Origin: Vermamoeba vermiformis
Lineage: Eukaryota > Tubulinea > Echinamoebida
NCBI GenBank assembly: GCA_045837725.1
Contig: JBEWZL010000179.1
Coordinates: forward strand, 434,001 to 498,000
DNA length: 64,000 bases
Direction: 5' to 3'
In this document: positions 11,265 to 21,316 of the stretch, in pieces
Numbering within the stretch: the stretch's first letter is position 1
Layout of the letters: each line of letters opens with the position of its first letter
Program-made: the position numbers and the translations under genes
The notes under the pieces: generated by a model
Seen by the model: only the letters and a program-made list of their open reading frames with translations
What the model was told of the DNA's origin: nothing
The model's database searches: none

Positions 11265-12903
11265 ATGGCCGAGAAGGTAAAAGCAATCATAATCAAATAC
11301 AATCTCGTAGTAAAAAAAAGTATACTAATCTGTCTGTTCGAACAGATCAAGCTTAATATTTTCGAGTCTCGAGAGGTAAGCAGCGGTTATATGGATGTTA
11401 CATATCGATATTAAATTAAAATAATTGGCCTATTCTGCCTTCTTTCTTGAAGTTGGTGAGAAGATGCCATTAAACTTATAAACTAAATTAAAAAAAAGCA
11501 TATCTTTCTTATTTAACGCGATTATTTATCATAATATAGGTCAATATCTTTATCGTTCAACGATTGAAGGACCCCAAACAGGGTGTCAAAGTCAAGGATC
11601 GGATCTACCACGGCAGAATTTACTCCAAGTGTTTTATCGGTACGTAAACAATTAATTTGATCATACATACTATAGTGCTAATAATTTTTATATTAGCTAC
11701 CGAAGCGATCCAATGGCTGATGGAACATACAACTGCCGAAACTAAAGAGGAAGCCATCTCGGTAAGTGATGACATTTTGCAGCGTAATTGGTTAGTTAAT
11801 ATGATTAAAAATATGACTATCTAACATATGATACGGTACAAACTTCAAAGTATTAAATTTTGTGTCAAACCTAATGAACGGACGAAAATTCGTTGGATCG
11901 CTCGCTACTTATTTCAGAAAATCTAAGCCATCGCGCCAATAGACATATTTTGCTATAGTATTGCATTAGTATAGCTAACTCTTGGATATTTAGTTTGGTA
12001 GACATTTGCAGCGCTGTGGAGTGTTTCATCATGTAACGAAGGATCATGAACTTAAAGACGAATATTTGTTCTTTAGATTCAACGTAAGTAATAGCATATA
12101 TAAGATAATTATAAGAAGATATTGTCGCACATGTGCTTAGTGGTTAGAAATTTCAATAGTTTTTTTCGCGATCGTTTCGATCTGACCGTCTTTTTCAAAA
12201 CAGAAAAAGTTTATGGATGAAATACCACCATATACATCTGATATGAAGAAATTCTACTTAATGGATCAAATTTTCGGCTTAGGCACGATAAGAATCCAAA
12301 GCAAGTCCAAATCCAAGCGCGGCTCCATTATTTTCAGAAAGAAGTCTCCAAGACAGACCGTTGTCCCTCAAACGCAATCAATGGACTTTGATCTCGTCAA
12401 AAAGACCGATAGCGCCTTATCTTTCAGCAGCAAAAGCAATGCTACGTCGACCGATCGTGAGTACATCTCTGGTGGAAGTGCCGCTCGTATTGAACGCGAA
12501 AGAGCTCGGTAAGTTATAATATTCCTCTTTATAATTCGTAGAAATTTCTTAGTATATTTTATTTTTATTTCGGCGTTGTACTGACCAGATCTAAATTTTT
12601 AGAACAACGGTGAGTTTTCGCGTAGAAACACCGCCACCAACATTAGCGGGAATCGAAGATGATAGTCAACGAGAGACTGAGAACCGTGCTGAGAGTAAGC
12701 ACGAACTCGATGGATTGAGCATGGCTTCTAGCAACAGCAGCTTGCCTCCCCCGTCACTCGTCGGATCTAGCCCTGTATCTCCCATAATCTCGCCCATCAA
12801 CTCGCCTGTCCCAACGCTCAATGGTACAAGAGGCCGATCACGAACAGCGAGTATTGCTTCGAGTTCATCGTATCGTGATAGACCAGTGTTTGAAGACGAG
12901 TAG
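11265..12903 (+). CDS. DEP-domain protein 1
   Basis: Probable membrane- or GPCR/small-GTPase-linked signalling adaptor, judged only from its DEP domain. Seven exons with consistent phases encode MAEKIKLNIFESRE and then a complete DEP fold. Landmarks are VKDRIYHGRIYSKCFIATEAIQ, WLMEHTTAETKEEAISFGRHL, and a conserved C-terminal strand ending in YLFFRFN. The C-terminal half is low-complexity: a basic Lys/Ser stretch (SKSKSKRGS) and then Ser/Pro-rich sequence (SPVSPIISPINSPVP), a likely phosphorylated tail. The next gene downstream is a paralogue in the same orientation. No catalytic domain is attached, so the partner is unknown. Confidence 0.85.
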
Positions 12904-13145
12904 ATCTGCAGATTCAGGTCAGCAATTTTGCCTTTTTTAGTAATGTACATGATGTAAATAGTTTATTTATTGTTATTTGGCCAGCTTTTTAATGTGAATT
13001 ACTACTCAATGAATTTCCAATCTAAATTTTTAAATTATGAAACGCGGATTAATTGTCACGTGCCTGCTGAAAGATAAAACGTTTTTGGCACCAGTTTTAG
13101 AGCAATCACGAACAAGAATACAATCTACACCACAAATCAACCAGA

Positions 13146-14385
13146 ATGAGCTACAAATTCCTCAAAGTATGTAGGTCACTTTAGTTGAAACTCGATCTAA
13201 CGTCGTGTCATCTTTTAGTACCTCATCAGAATCGATATTAAAGAAGAGAAGCAAGTAAGTAACAGCTTATATCTACCGATCTTCATTTTGAATGCTTGAT
13301 CGATATTTTAATTCGTACGACGGAATTATTAACTAAACTTGGCAATTTGTTAACTAGGTCAATGTCTTCCTCGCCCAACGATTCCAAGACGCTGAGATAG
13401 GTGTTAAAATGAAGGATAGATACTACCACGGTCGAATCTACAAGAAATGCTTCGTTGGTAAGTTAATGTGGGCTTTCGGCCAGATCAGAATTTGACATTT
13501 TTTCGGTTAGGTTCCGATGCTATCGATTGGCTCGTAGAAAACACTACGGCGGAGACACGAGAGCAGGCCTTATCAGTAAGTTGTTGGACAATCAGTTTCA
13601 AATTTCATATTCGATAAGAGGCCTATTTTTAGACAAGTGCCGCCGCGAAACTAATTTTATTTCCTTTTTTAGTTCGGAATTCACTTGCAGAACTGTGGAT
13701 TCATCGTCCCTGTAAATCCGTGCTATGACTTGTCGAACGCTACGAAGTACTTCCGCTTTAACGTAAGCGGGCAATTACTATTAAATTTATCCAAATAAGG
13801 TGCTAATACTGAATTAATTATTAGAAACACTTTGACGGTGAAATTCCTTCGTACAATTACGGGACCGAAACAGCGAGACGACGCGAAATTGTCGCTGCTG
13901 AGCAAAATAGATGTCAATCGCCCATCAGAAACCTGATCAAGCGAGGTTCTGCTATCTTGAAGAAAATGAAGGTCACCAAGAGGCCCTCTGGTCAAGAAAC
14001 TCCTCGGGAACCAACATCCAACGAGAATCCGTTCTCGCCCAGAAAAGTCGTCTTCAGATTCCCTGAGACAGAGCCTACCCCTCCCGATACAGTCTACGAT
14101 ACACGTAGTCAAGTTATATCCTCAAGGAACTTTAATGAATCATACGATGACTGTCTTGCCGAGTCAGATGTCACCGGAGTCATGACTCCAGCCACTTCTG
14201 CTTCAAGTCTGTCACCTCCTTCAATAGTCATGATAAGAGATGGCGATGCTGATTCGATTCCAGCCCAGACGTTATTCTTATCTCCAAGTTCTCTGCAGCG
14301 TGTTTACAGCAACTTGCACGCGTTGCAACCGCCCTGCTCTTCGTTCCGCGATCTCTTCGCCTTCGACACGGAAATTCAAGTTTAA
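13146..14385 (+). CDS. DEP-domain protein 2 (tandem paralogue)
   Basis: Same architecture as the gene just upstream: a short leader (MSYKFLKYLIRIDIKEEKQ), a DEP domain (MKDRYYHGRIYKKCFVGSDA, WLVENTTAETREQALSFG, then YFRFNKHFDGEIPSYN) and a Ser/Pro-rich tail. Intron positions correspond, for example after the VNVFLAQ-type strand and after the ALS/AIS helix. That supports local tandem duplication, not convergence. The DEP cores remain clearly alike while the tails have diverged. The tail has SP/TP-rich patches (TPREP, SPRKV, PTPPDT) suggesting proline-directed phosphorylation. Function beyond DEP-mediated membrane or receptor targeting cannot be stated. Confidence 0.85.
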
Positions 14386-14551
14386 TGGTTTCAGTTCGCC
14401 ATTTTATGTAAATAGTGTATCTTTAGTCCCCTTTTGCTGTATAAGTAAAGGATTTTATCTCATTTTATTTAGACATTACTTTTGTGTTGATGACACAACA
14501 TCAGGAGGACGGAAGAATCGAACGTATAATGCATTATTTCGCAAATAAATC

Positions 14552-16759
14552 ATGGAAGCAAAGCCAAGAACGGAAAACGCAGCAAGAACAACAGAGAGGT
14601 GAGATCCAATCCAGCCTCGTTCATTTTCAAATTAGAAATTAATATTTTATTTGATAGAAACTTCGAAGTACCGCAGTCAATCAGAGACGAGTTGTTCAAG
14701 CTAATCACGACCAGAGTAAAAGAGGAACAGATCTTGAATATTTATTTGTGGGGCTCCAGGTAACTTCAAAACCATTAAATATATTTTCTATTATTTTTAT
14801 CTGCATTAGACTATTTTTCGAGACCAGTAGATCTGTTAGCAAATCGGCGAAAAATTACAGAATTCAAAACTGTGTTTAAATTTCACTAACCGTTGGTTAT
14901 TATAGATTTTGGGGTACCCACAATGAAGCCTCCGATTGGGACTTTGTAACGATAGTTAAAGACTACGTCCAGCCGAAAAAAGATTCAACCGTTATCGGAA
15001 CGAACGTGGATGTGTCAATCTACGATGTTAAATACTTTGATAGTACGTTAAACTATTCATTTCAATTCTATTGATACTAATTTCTTCGAAGATTTAATCG
15101 TAGAACATGTCCCATGGGCGCTACAGTTGCTTTGGTGGCCTGAAAATGCGACGCTTCAAAAGCATTACGACATTAAATTTCACTGCTACAGAGTTCGTTT
15201 GCGACACGCGCTATTGATTAATTCGCAAGTCAATGGCCAGCAACTAAAGTCCTACTTCCTCAACAACGAGATCATGCCCGCCGTCAAACGCGCATACCAC
15301 GTGATTCAGATGGCCGTTCTGATGCAGCAAATTGCCATTCATGGAAAAATTGTCGATTACTTTGCTGCCACCGACTACCTTCAGCGATTCAAAGAAGTGA
15401 GCGGCGATTGGAAGACTTTTCATGAATACTGGAAGAAGACGTACTATCAAGTGGTCGACGTTGAATTTCTAAATATAGTAGACGCCTATTTGAAATTCGA
15501 AGCAGAAGTTACTGACACTAGACCACTCGCAAAAACGATTGCTTATATTAAGGAGTATGGCCTCAAAGCCTTGGACGTGGATCTGGCGATCATCGTAAGG
15601 AGATCCGAAAAATTTCCTAATTTGGTGCACTTCCATCACGAACGAGAGTATACACCTATGAACTCTTTGATTGGCGCAGAGTGCAACGGAATAATTCTCG
15701 ACGAGAGCAAGGATTGGTCCATTGTCTGCATGCCCTACATCCAGTTTTACTCGGAGTCAAACTTCTCCGGTCTTGTCGCTGAAATTGATTGGAACACGCC
15801 ACTACAAGTGACAGAGCAATTGGATGGCTACAAAGCGACTCTATATCGATACAACGATGAATGGCACGTCGCGACTGAACTCTCGCCTGACGGCAGTGAG
15901 GTCCTCGAGGATTACAATGGCGAGAAGGTCTTGTTTAGAGATTTGTTTTGGCGCTTGTTCAAGTCGAAAGGCTACGAGCTGCCTGATCCGAAGGAGAACT
16001 GCAACTATATGTTCGAACTGATTAGTGTCAACAATAGAGACATTGTCTGGTATGCTGAAGACTCTCTTACACTGCACGGTGTTAGAAAGCTCGAAGGAGA
16101 ATTCAAAGAATTCGATGCAAAGCCTGTCGCGGAGAAATACAAGTGGCAATTTGTGCGCGAGATCCATTTGCGGAAAGTGTCAAAAGATACAATCAACGCT
16201 GCTCTTCTGACGGAAAAGAATTGCTGTGGGTATATCATACGAGATCAGAACTTTGCCAGAATTATCTTCCGACATCCGTTGGTGAAGGGGTTGCTGAAGG
16301 TCAAATTTGGTCAACTCGTGTCTAAACAACGGCTCGAAATATTCAAGCTCCTCTGTGGATTTAGCGATCAAGAAACACTAATGACCTATCCGTACCCTGA
16401 AACACAAGAAATGTTCGACTACGCAAAGGACAAGTACGTGGATCTCTGCAACAAAGTCAATAAGACATACGGCGACTTGAAAGCTATCGCGGATATGAAG
16501 GTATTTTCAGCTGAAGCGAACAAATTCGGCGAATTGAAGCACTTCATATTCGCTATGAAAAACGCAAAGAGCGATGACGCAGGTCCTCTTTTCCGCAAAC
16601 AAGGTACGTTGCTAATTATTGTATTATAACCCCTCCTCGTGCTAACACTATTGCTTGGTAGTCTCTGCGAATGTGTACAAGTTCATGCAATTGGTAGTGA
16701 ACTATTGGATGAACGAGCACCCGCAAGATGACGAGGAAGAGAAGTTTTGTTTCAAATAA
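14552..16759 (+). CDS. Nucleotidyltransferase-like domain fused to T4 RnlA-type RNA-ligase-like domain
   Basis: Five exons encode roughly 620 residues. The N-terminal part has a Pol-beta-superfamily nucleotidyltransferase signature, GSRFWGTHNEASDWDF, plus a later acidic residue (NVDVSIYD) that could be the third carboxylate. The C-terminal two thirds follow the T4 RNA ligase 1 family: ECNGIILDESKDWSIVCMP, AEIDWNTPLQVTEQLDG, MFELISVNNRDIV and the helical tail NKVNKTYGDLKAI. In active relatives the nucleotidyl-accepting lysine sits in KxDG; here the codons read Q-L-D-G. The motif V lysine region also reads RIIFRHPLVK. The NTase core looks intact while the ligase looks catalytically dead. Substrate is unknown; an RNA end or tRNA is a reasonable guess. 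Confidence 0.85.
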
Positions 16760-17120
16760 ACATGACCTTTGTGACCTTATTGTACGACGTCTAGCCTCTG
16801 TAGCACCATCAAATGAGCAGAATCAAATCTTGTTTTTCATATTAGGCCCTGACAGTACGTTAGGACGAATATTAAATTTCATTTGGCTGAACTTGTAAAC
16901 GAAACTGCCATTGCTCTTCCGCTCACAACTCGAATTTGTCAACCTACCTGACTCACCTACCATTCAACTCCTACCAGCTCAAATTAAATAGGGTTGATGA
17001 GGCAGAAGCAGTATTAAAAATAAAATTAATAAACGGAAACCTTTTTTTTCATGAACTCACTCGGTCGCATTATCTCGCGTTGCTTAACAACATTAACAAC
17101 AACTAAACAAATAATTAAAA
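16760..17120. other. Intergenic spacer before mtSSB
   Basis: 361 bp between the RNA-ligase-like gene and the SSB gene. I see only AT-rich leader sequence with an AATAAA-like string about 17020-17030 and a T-run at 17043. No ORF, repeat or RNA gene is apparent. Confidence 0.5.
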
Positions 17121-18173
17121 ATGGCTCTCCGTTTGGCTCTTCGTAAGACCTTTGCTTCGGTAAGTAAACGAATGATCATCCGCGCGATGCAATCCGGATT
17201 GTCGATCTATCGGCGATTTCCAGCATACTAAACGAAGTCCTGTAAATGTAGATCAAGTCTGTTACCCGCCAAGAAGGCAGCTCTCAAGGTAAGTTTTCGG
17301 TGACTGACCAAATCTAATCCATTTTTTTATTGAAAATTGTAGAATGTAAATAATTGCATAATTAATATAGCCATTTGCCGAATTGATTTATTACCCGCGA
17401 ACTACGAATTTATCGTGCATTAGAAGCAAATATTAATTTTTTGTTAGGTGGTAACGTTCCTCGTGGTGGCTTCGGCGTTAACAAGGTTATCATCGTCGGC
17501 AACCTCGGTCGTGAACCCGAAATTAAGGTAGGCCTATTAATATGACAAAGTTCAAGTTAGAAATAAATCTCCGTGGATCGAGCAAATTACTAACGAATTA
17601 TTAGCAATTTGAAAACAACACTGTTGCCACTTTCCCTCTTGCCACCAACGAATATTGGACTGATAAGGATGGTAACCAAAAGACCAGGTACGTCCGAATC
17701 TAATCCCGTAATTTTCATGAATCCCACTAATTATCGTTGGACAGAACCGAATGGCACAGAGTCGTTCTCTACGGAGAAAAGTACGCTTCAGTTATCAAGG
17801 CCGCCCAAAAGGGGTACGCACGAAATTTTCTATCGCTAGCGCATCTCTGATCAATTTTTAGATCCAAGATCTACTTGGAAGGTTCTTTGAGAACTCGCAA
17901 ATACACTGACAAGAAGGAAATCCAACGAAGCGTTACTGAAGTTGTTCTTCAACCCAACAAGGGTGCGTAACCAGTTCACTCACGATCGAACACAAAAAAA
18001 TACCAAAAATCAGAAATAATTCTAAATAATACAAAATACATAAAATATCGTTATATGACGACTAATTACCCACAGGTTACATCAACATTGTTCTCAACGC
18101 CACCAGACCCGCTGAAGAAGGCGAGCACTCCGAACAACAACAACAACAAGAAACTCCCCAAGAGAGCCAGTAA
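17121..18173 (+). CDS. Mitochondrial single-stranded DNA-binding protein (bacterial-type SSB)
   Basis: Binds and protects single-stranded DNA at the mitochondrial replication fork. The N-terminus MALRLALRKTFASIKSVTRQ is an Arg/Lys-rich, acid-free amphipathic presequence. The OB-fold follows: NKVIIVGNLGREPEIK, FPLATNEYWTDKDGNQ, TEWHRVVLYGEKYA and GSKIYLEGSLRTRKYTDK, all classic bacterial-type SSB signatures. Six introns are in consistent phase. The C-terminus is a short Gln-rich tail (EQQQQQETPQES) in place of the acidic bacterial DDDIPF tip, as is common in mitochondrial forms. Length (about 160 residues) is normal. The name is secure at family level. Confidence 0.92.
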
Positions 18174-18251
18174 ATTGTTAAATAATAATTGACAATCGAA
18201 ATAAATGTAGTCATGTCGATTTTGTGAATTTACTCGAGCGGTTGATTTCGT

Positions 18252-18262
18252 GCCCGCCAAAA
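18252..18262 (-). promoter_or_regulatory. E2F-like site upstream of SKA1 homologue
   Basis: On the minus strand this reads TTTTGGCGGGC, a good match to the E2F core. It sits about 95 bp before the SKA1 start. Function is inferred only from motif and the mitotic role of the downstream gene. Confidence 0.4.
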
Positions 18263-18355
18263 CCGAATTTCAAATTCAAACGTCCTCACACAAGAGCAGA
18301 CTCGAGAACACTGTTAATTTATATTTATTGTAGTCGTGTATAATATATTTAAGAT

Positions 18356-19551
18356 ATGGAACCATCGGCAGTAATAGAAAGCGAAGTAAGAAAACAGATT
18401 TCGGGCACAGCAGATTCTAATTGGTTTTTAGTTTCAAAAAGCAGTATCAAATTTACAATATGTATCACATAAGTTAGAAATGCTAATGGGACAGCGATAT
18501 AATGGAAAAGGAGTAAGATTAGATCCAAAAATAATTCAATTAATATTCTTAATTGTTCAATATTAGATCGAACCTATTAAATTATTAGACCGAATCCAAA
18601 AACTCAAGGACCAAGTTCCGAAATATCAAAAGGAAGTCGAAAAGGCATCTGCTCTTGAACAGGTAAACTTAGACTCCTTCTGGCGTGCTACTAAGACTGA
18701 TATTTCTTTAGAGTCTCGCCGAGTTATGCGAGCGATTGATGGCTGATCGCAGGCGGATTGAAGGAATGTATCGTGGCTTCGGAATGCCACTCGATGAGAA
18801 TGATGCAACTAAGCACAATTTATATCAAACATATGAGAAGTACAGACCACAGCAAGAGGGTGAGGCATATATAGGCGGTACCTTCTATGAGTAGACTAAC
18901 TCTAGCATTTAGAAGTTGAAGAGGAACCTGAGAGCATAGCCCAAGAGTCACCTGTTAACACGAGACCAAATAACGGTAAGTTTGCTCGGAGCTGGCTAAA
19001 ATGAGCTTTTTCTAACGACTTTTGATAGCCCAAAAAGAGAATATTACGGCGTCTGAATTAAATTCGCTTTCTGCCGTTGATAATAGTAACGGCACGACAA
19101 AATCAAAACCTGCTGTTGCGGTCACCACCGCGACACAAAATACAGCAAAACAGACCGAAAAACGTACTGAAACAGCTGTTCCCGTCAAGAAGGTTGAGGA
19201 GTTCCCATTAATGTAAGTCCAGATCATCGTTAATTAACAAAGATGTGGTACGAACAAGCGGAATAACGTTATTTAATTTTTAGTACCGAAGAAAGCTTCT
19301 TGACTGTTTCGAGCATCGTACGTGGTCGGTGCAAACTAGAAGATGTTAATAATATTTGGAAGATTATTTGGGATAATCATAAGAAGAAAAAACCGAACTT
19401 GAAAATTACTAAGCTTGCCGAATCCGGGTATAAAGTTATCGGAGCAACAGGCGATAGTATTTTAGGCACATTGAAACATTTAAAGCTGATAACTGTAAAT
19501 AAGGAAGGTGAGATCGTGTATACAACCGCTACAAACACGAACCGACGGTAA
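18356..19551 (+). CDS. SKA1: Spindle- and kinetochore-associated protein 1 (SKA1) homologue
   Basis: Microtubule-binding subunit of the SKA complex, which couples kinetochores to depolymerising microtubule ends. The N-terminal half is a predicted coiled coil (FQKAVSNLQYVSHKLEML, then KLLDRIQKLKDQVPKY) ending in SLAELCERLMADRRRIEGMY. This resembles the NSLKELCESLEEDYKDIE segment of animal SKA1. A Ser/Thr-rich linker follows. The C-terminal domain starts EEFPLITEESFLTVSSIVRG and continues with KLEDVNNIWKIIW and GTLKHLKLITV, matching the start and end of the winged-helix microtubule-binding domain. At about 90 residues that domain is shorter than the animal form, apparently lacking its middle part. 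The gene ends 63 bp from the convergent neighbour. Confidence 0.75.
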
Positions 19552-19614
19552 TAAACTAATAATTCTTTTTGACGCAAGTATAAACAGGAGGTCTTTAATA
19601 TTAATCACATTATA

Positions 19615-20607
19615 TTATAACGCAACCATACTTAATAATAGAGTCAACGAAAAACATACAGGGACGAAGCTTCCGGCAGACAATCTTGATTTTGTTTCTT
19701 TGACAGGTGTAGTGACAGGTTGTGTAGAAGCGATGGGCTCGCTAGTAGGAGCATCAACGGGAGCGTCAACAGGTGCTGCAACAGGTGCATCAACAGGCGC
19801 TATTACAGGCACGGTGACAGGTGCCTCTATGGGAGCATCAACAGGAGCTGCAACGGGAGCGATCGGCACGGTGACAGGCACCATCACGGGAGCGGCAACA
19901 GGCGGACTAACGGGCACTGGTTGAACCGGACAAATTGCGTCTGCGTAGTAAGTTACTCCAAGCGTACATTGTCCGACGTTGCCGTCCCAATGGCGATCTA
20001 TCGTTTGGCATTTTCCGTTGATCTTGAATTGATAGACATCAACCACAGTTCTATTAGGACAGGCGTTCGTTGTAACGATAAAATACTGGAATAGGTCGTT
20101 GCCCAAGCATAGTCCCGTCGCGTTGGGAGTGGCTATTTCGAAATAACGTCAAAAATTGAAGACTTATAAAATAAAAGATCCGGCAAAAGGATAATAAAAT
20201 ATTGAAGATAATTATCTTACCTAAATACCGGGCTGATAAGGAAGTATTGCAATAGGGATCTCCTTCGTAAAGGGCGACACCGAGAGTTTGATCTGTTGGG
20301 TAATAGGACAAGTCAGCATTGCACTCAAGCGTTGCATAACGGCCGTCTAAGGAGGCGCAAGTGTAGGGGGTGCAACCTGGATCAGAGCTGACTACGACCT
20401 AGCATTAAATAAGGCAAAGTTTAGTGCGGTTTGGAGGAAGCTCGTAATATTCTAAATACTCACATTACTTTCTGCAAAGTATTTGGTGCACGAACTGTCT
20501 TCATAAATTCTCAAGCGTCTGCCGACGGGCGCTTGATCCGCTTCGGAAACAAAAACAAACAAAACTGTAAGTGCCAAAAGGTAGGATACGTATTTCATCT
20601 CGCTCAT
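19615..20607 (-). CDS. Secreted Cys-rich protein with Pro/Val-repeat stalk and likely GPI anchor
   Basis: I do not recognise the family. Three exons encode a signal peptide (MSEMKYVSYLLALTVLFVF, or starting at the second Met, 20595), then about 140 residues with many cysteines (SSCTKYF, DPGCTPYTCASLDG, NATGLCLGNDLFQY, TTNACPNRT). Next comes a 60-70 residue repeat of the type PVDAPVTVPI, and finally a hydrophobic C-terminus (FSLTLLLSMVAL) with no basic tail. That order suggests a cell-surface domain on a Pro-rich stalk with a GPI anchor. N-glycosylation sequons (NTS, NAT, NRT) support passage through the secretory pathway. It converges on SKA1 with only 63 bp between stops. Confidence 0.7.
19715..19922. 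repeat. Short-unit tandem repeat coding the Pro/Val stalk
   Basis: Imperfect repeats of about 12-15 bp (variants of GGAGCATCAACA and GGCACGGTGACA), read on the minus strand as alternating Ala-Pro-Val-Asp/Thr units. The array lies wholly inside the coding sequence and keeps its frame, so it is a coding minisatellite. Confidence 0.75.
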
Positions 20608-21316
20608 CGTGTTGAATTATAGTGTTGGCAAGTGTAAAGAACAATAAAAACAAACCAAAATGTTTTGTTTTATAAAAAAAAAGATTCTTAAGATCCAAGT
20701 ATCTATTAATATTAAAAGCGGTTTCGCTTACCACAACTGTTCAGTAATCGAACTAGTTGTTTACAATTAATTCGTAATCGCAACGAGCCAAGTATCGTTA
20801 TTGTTGTAGTGGGCGTATCCAGGTTGCTAAAAGGTAAGTGCAAATACTTGGTAATGGAGCTTAAAAATTAATTTAAAAATACGGTTAAATTGAATGACGT
20901 TGCGAAATACATGGCTTTGATTTCGGTTTGTATTTGTGCACTACTTGGCGGGTGGAAAATTAGTTTACGTAACAGTATAATTAGATCTTCCTCCGTTGTA
21001 GGAGCATTTATTCTCCTGTCATCAAATTAATTTAAACACAACGTTTGTACACGAATTTTTTTCAATAGAATTCACAAAAGATTTTCTCTGCTGGATCAAG
21101 AATTTTCGCCACGCAATGCCGCTTCCGCGGCATGCAGCCAGAATCGCGTAATATAACATAGATCTACTATAGTAGTACAATGCAATACAAGCATATATTT
21201 TATTAAATTAGTGGGTAAATAATGTCAACGTTGTCAAATATTGCGTAAAGCACATGTAAAATAAAATTTCTTTAGGCAGCATTCATTTGATCACAAATTA
21301 TAAACAGTTAACAATA
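20608..21316. other. Divergent intergenic region, GPI-like protein / 7TM receptor
   Basis: 709 bp of AT-rich sequence between divergent genes. A GC-richer patch around 21115-21150 (CGCTTCCGCGGCATGCAGCC) stands out but matches nothing I know. No ORF, RNA gene or repeat is recognised. Confidence 0.5.
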
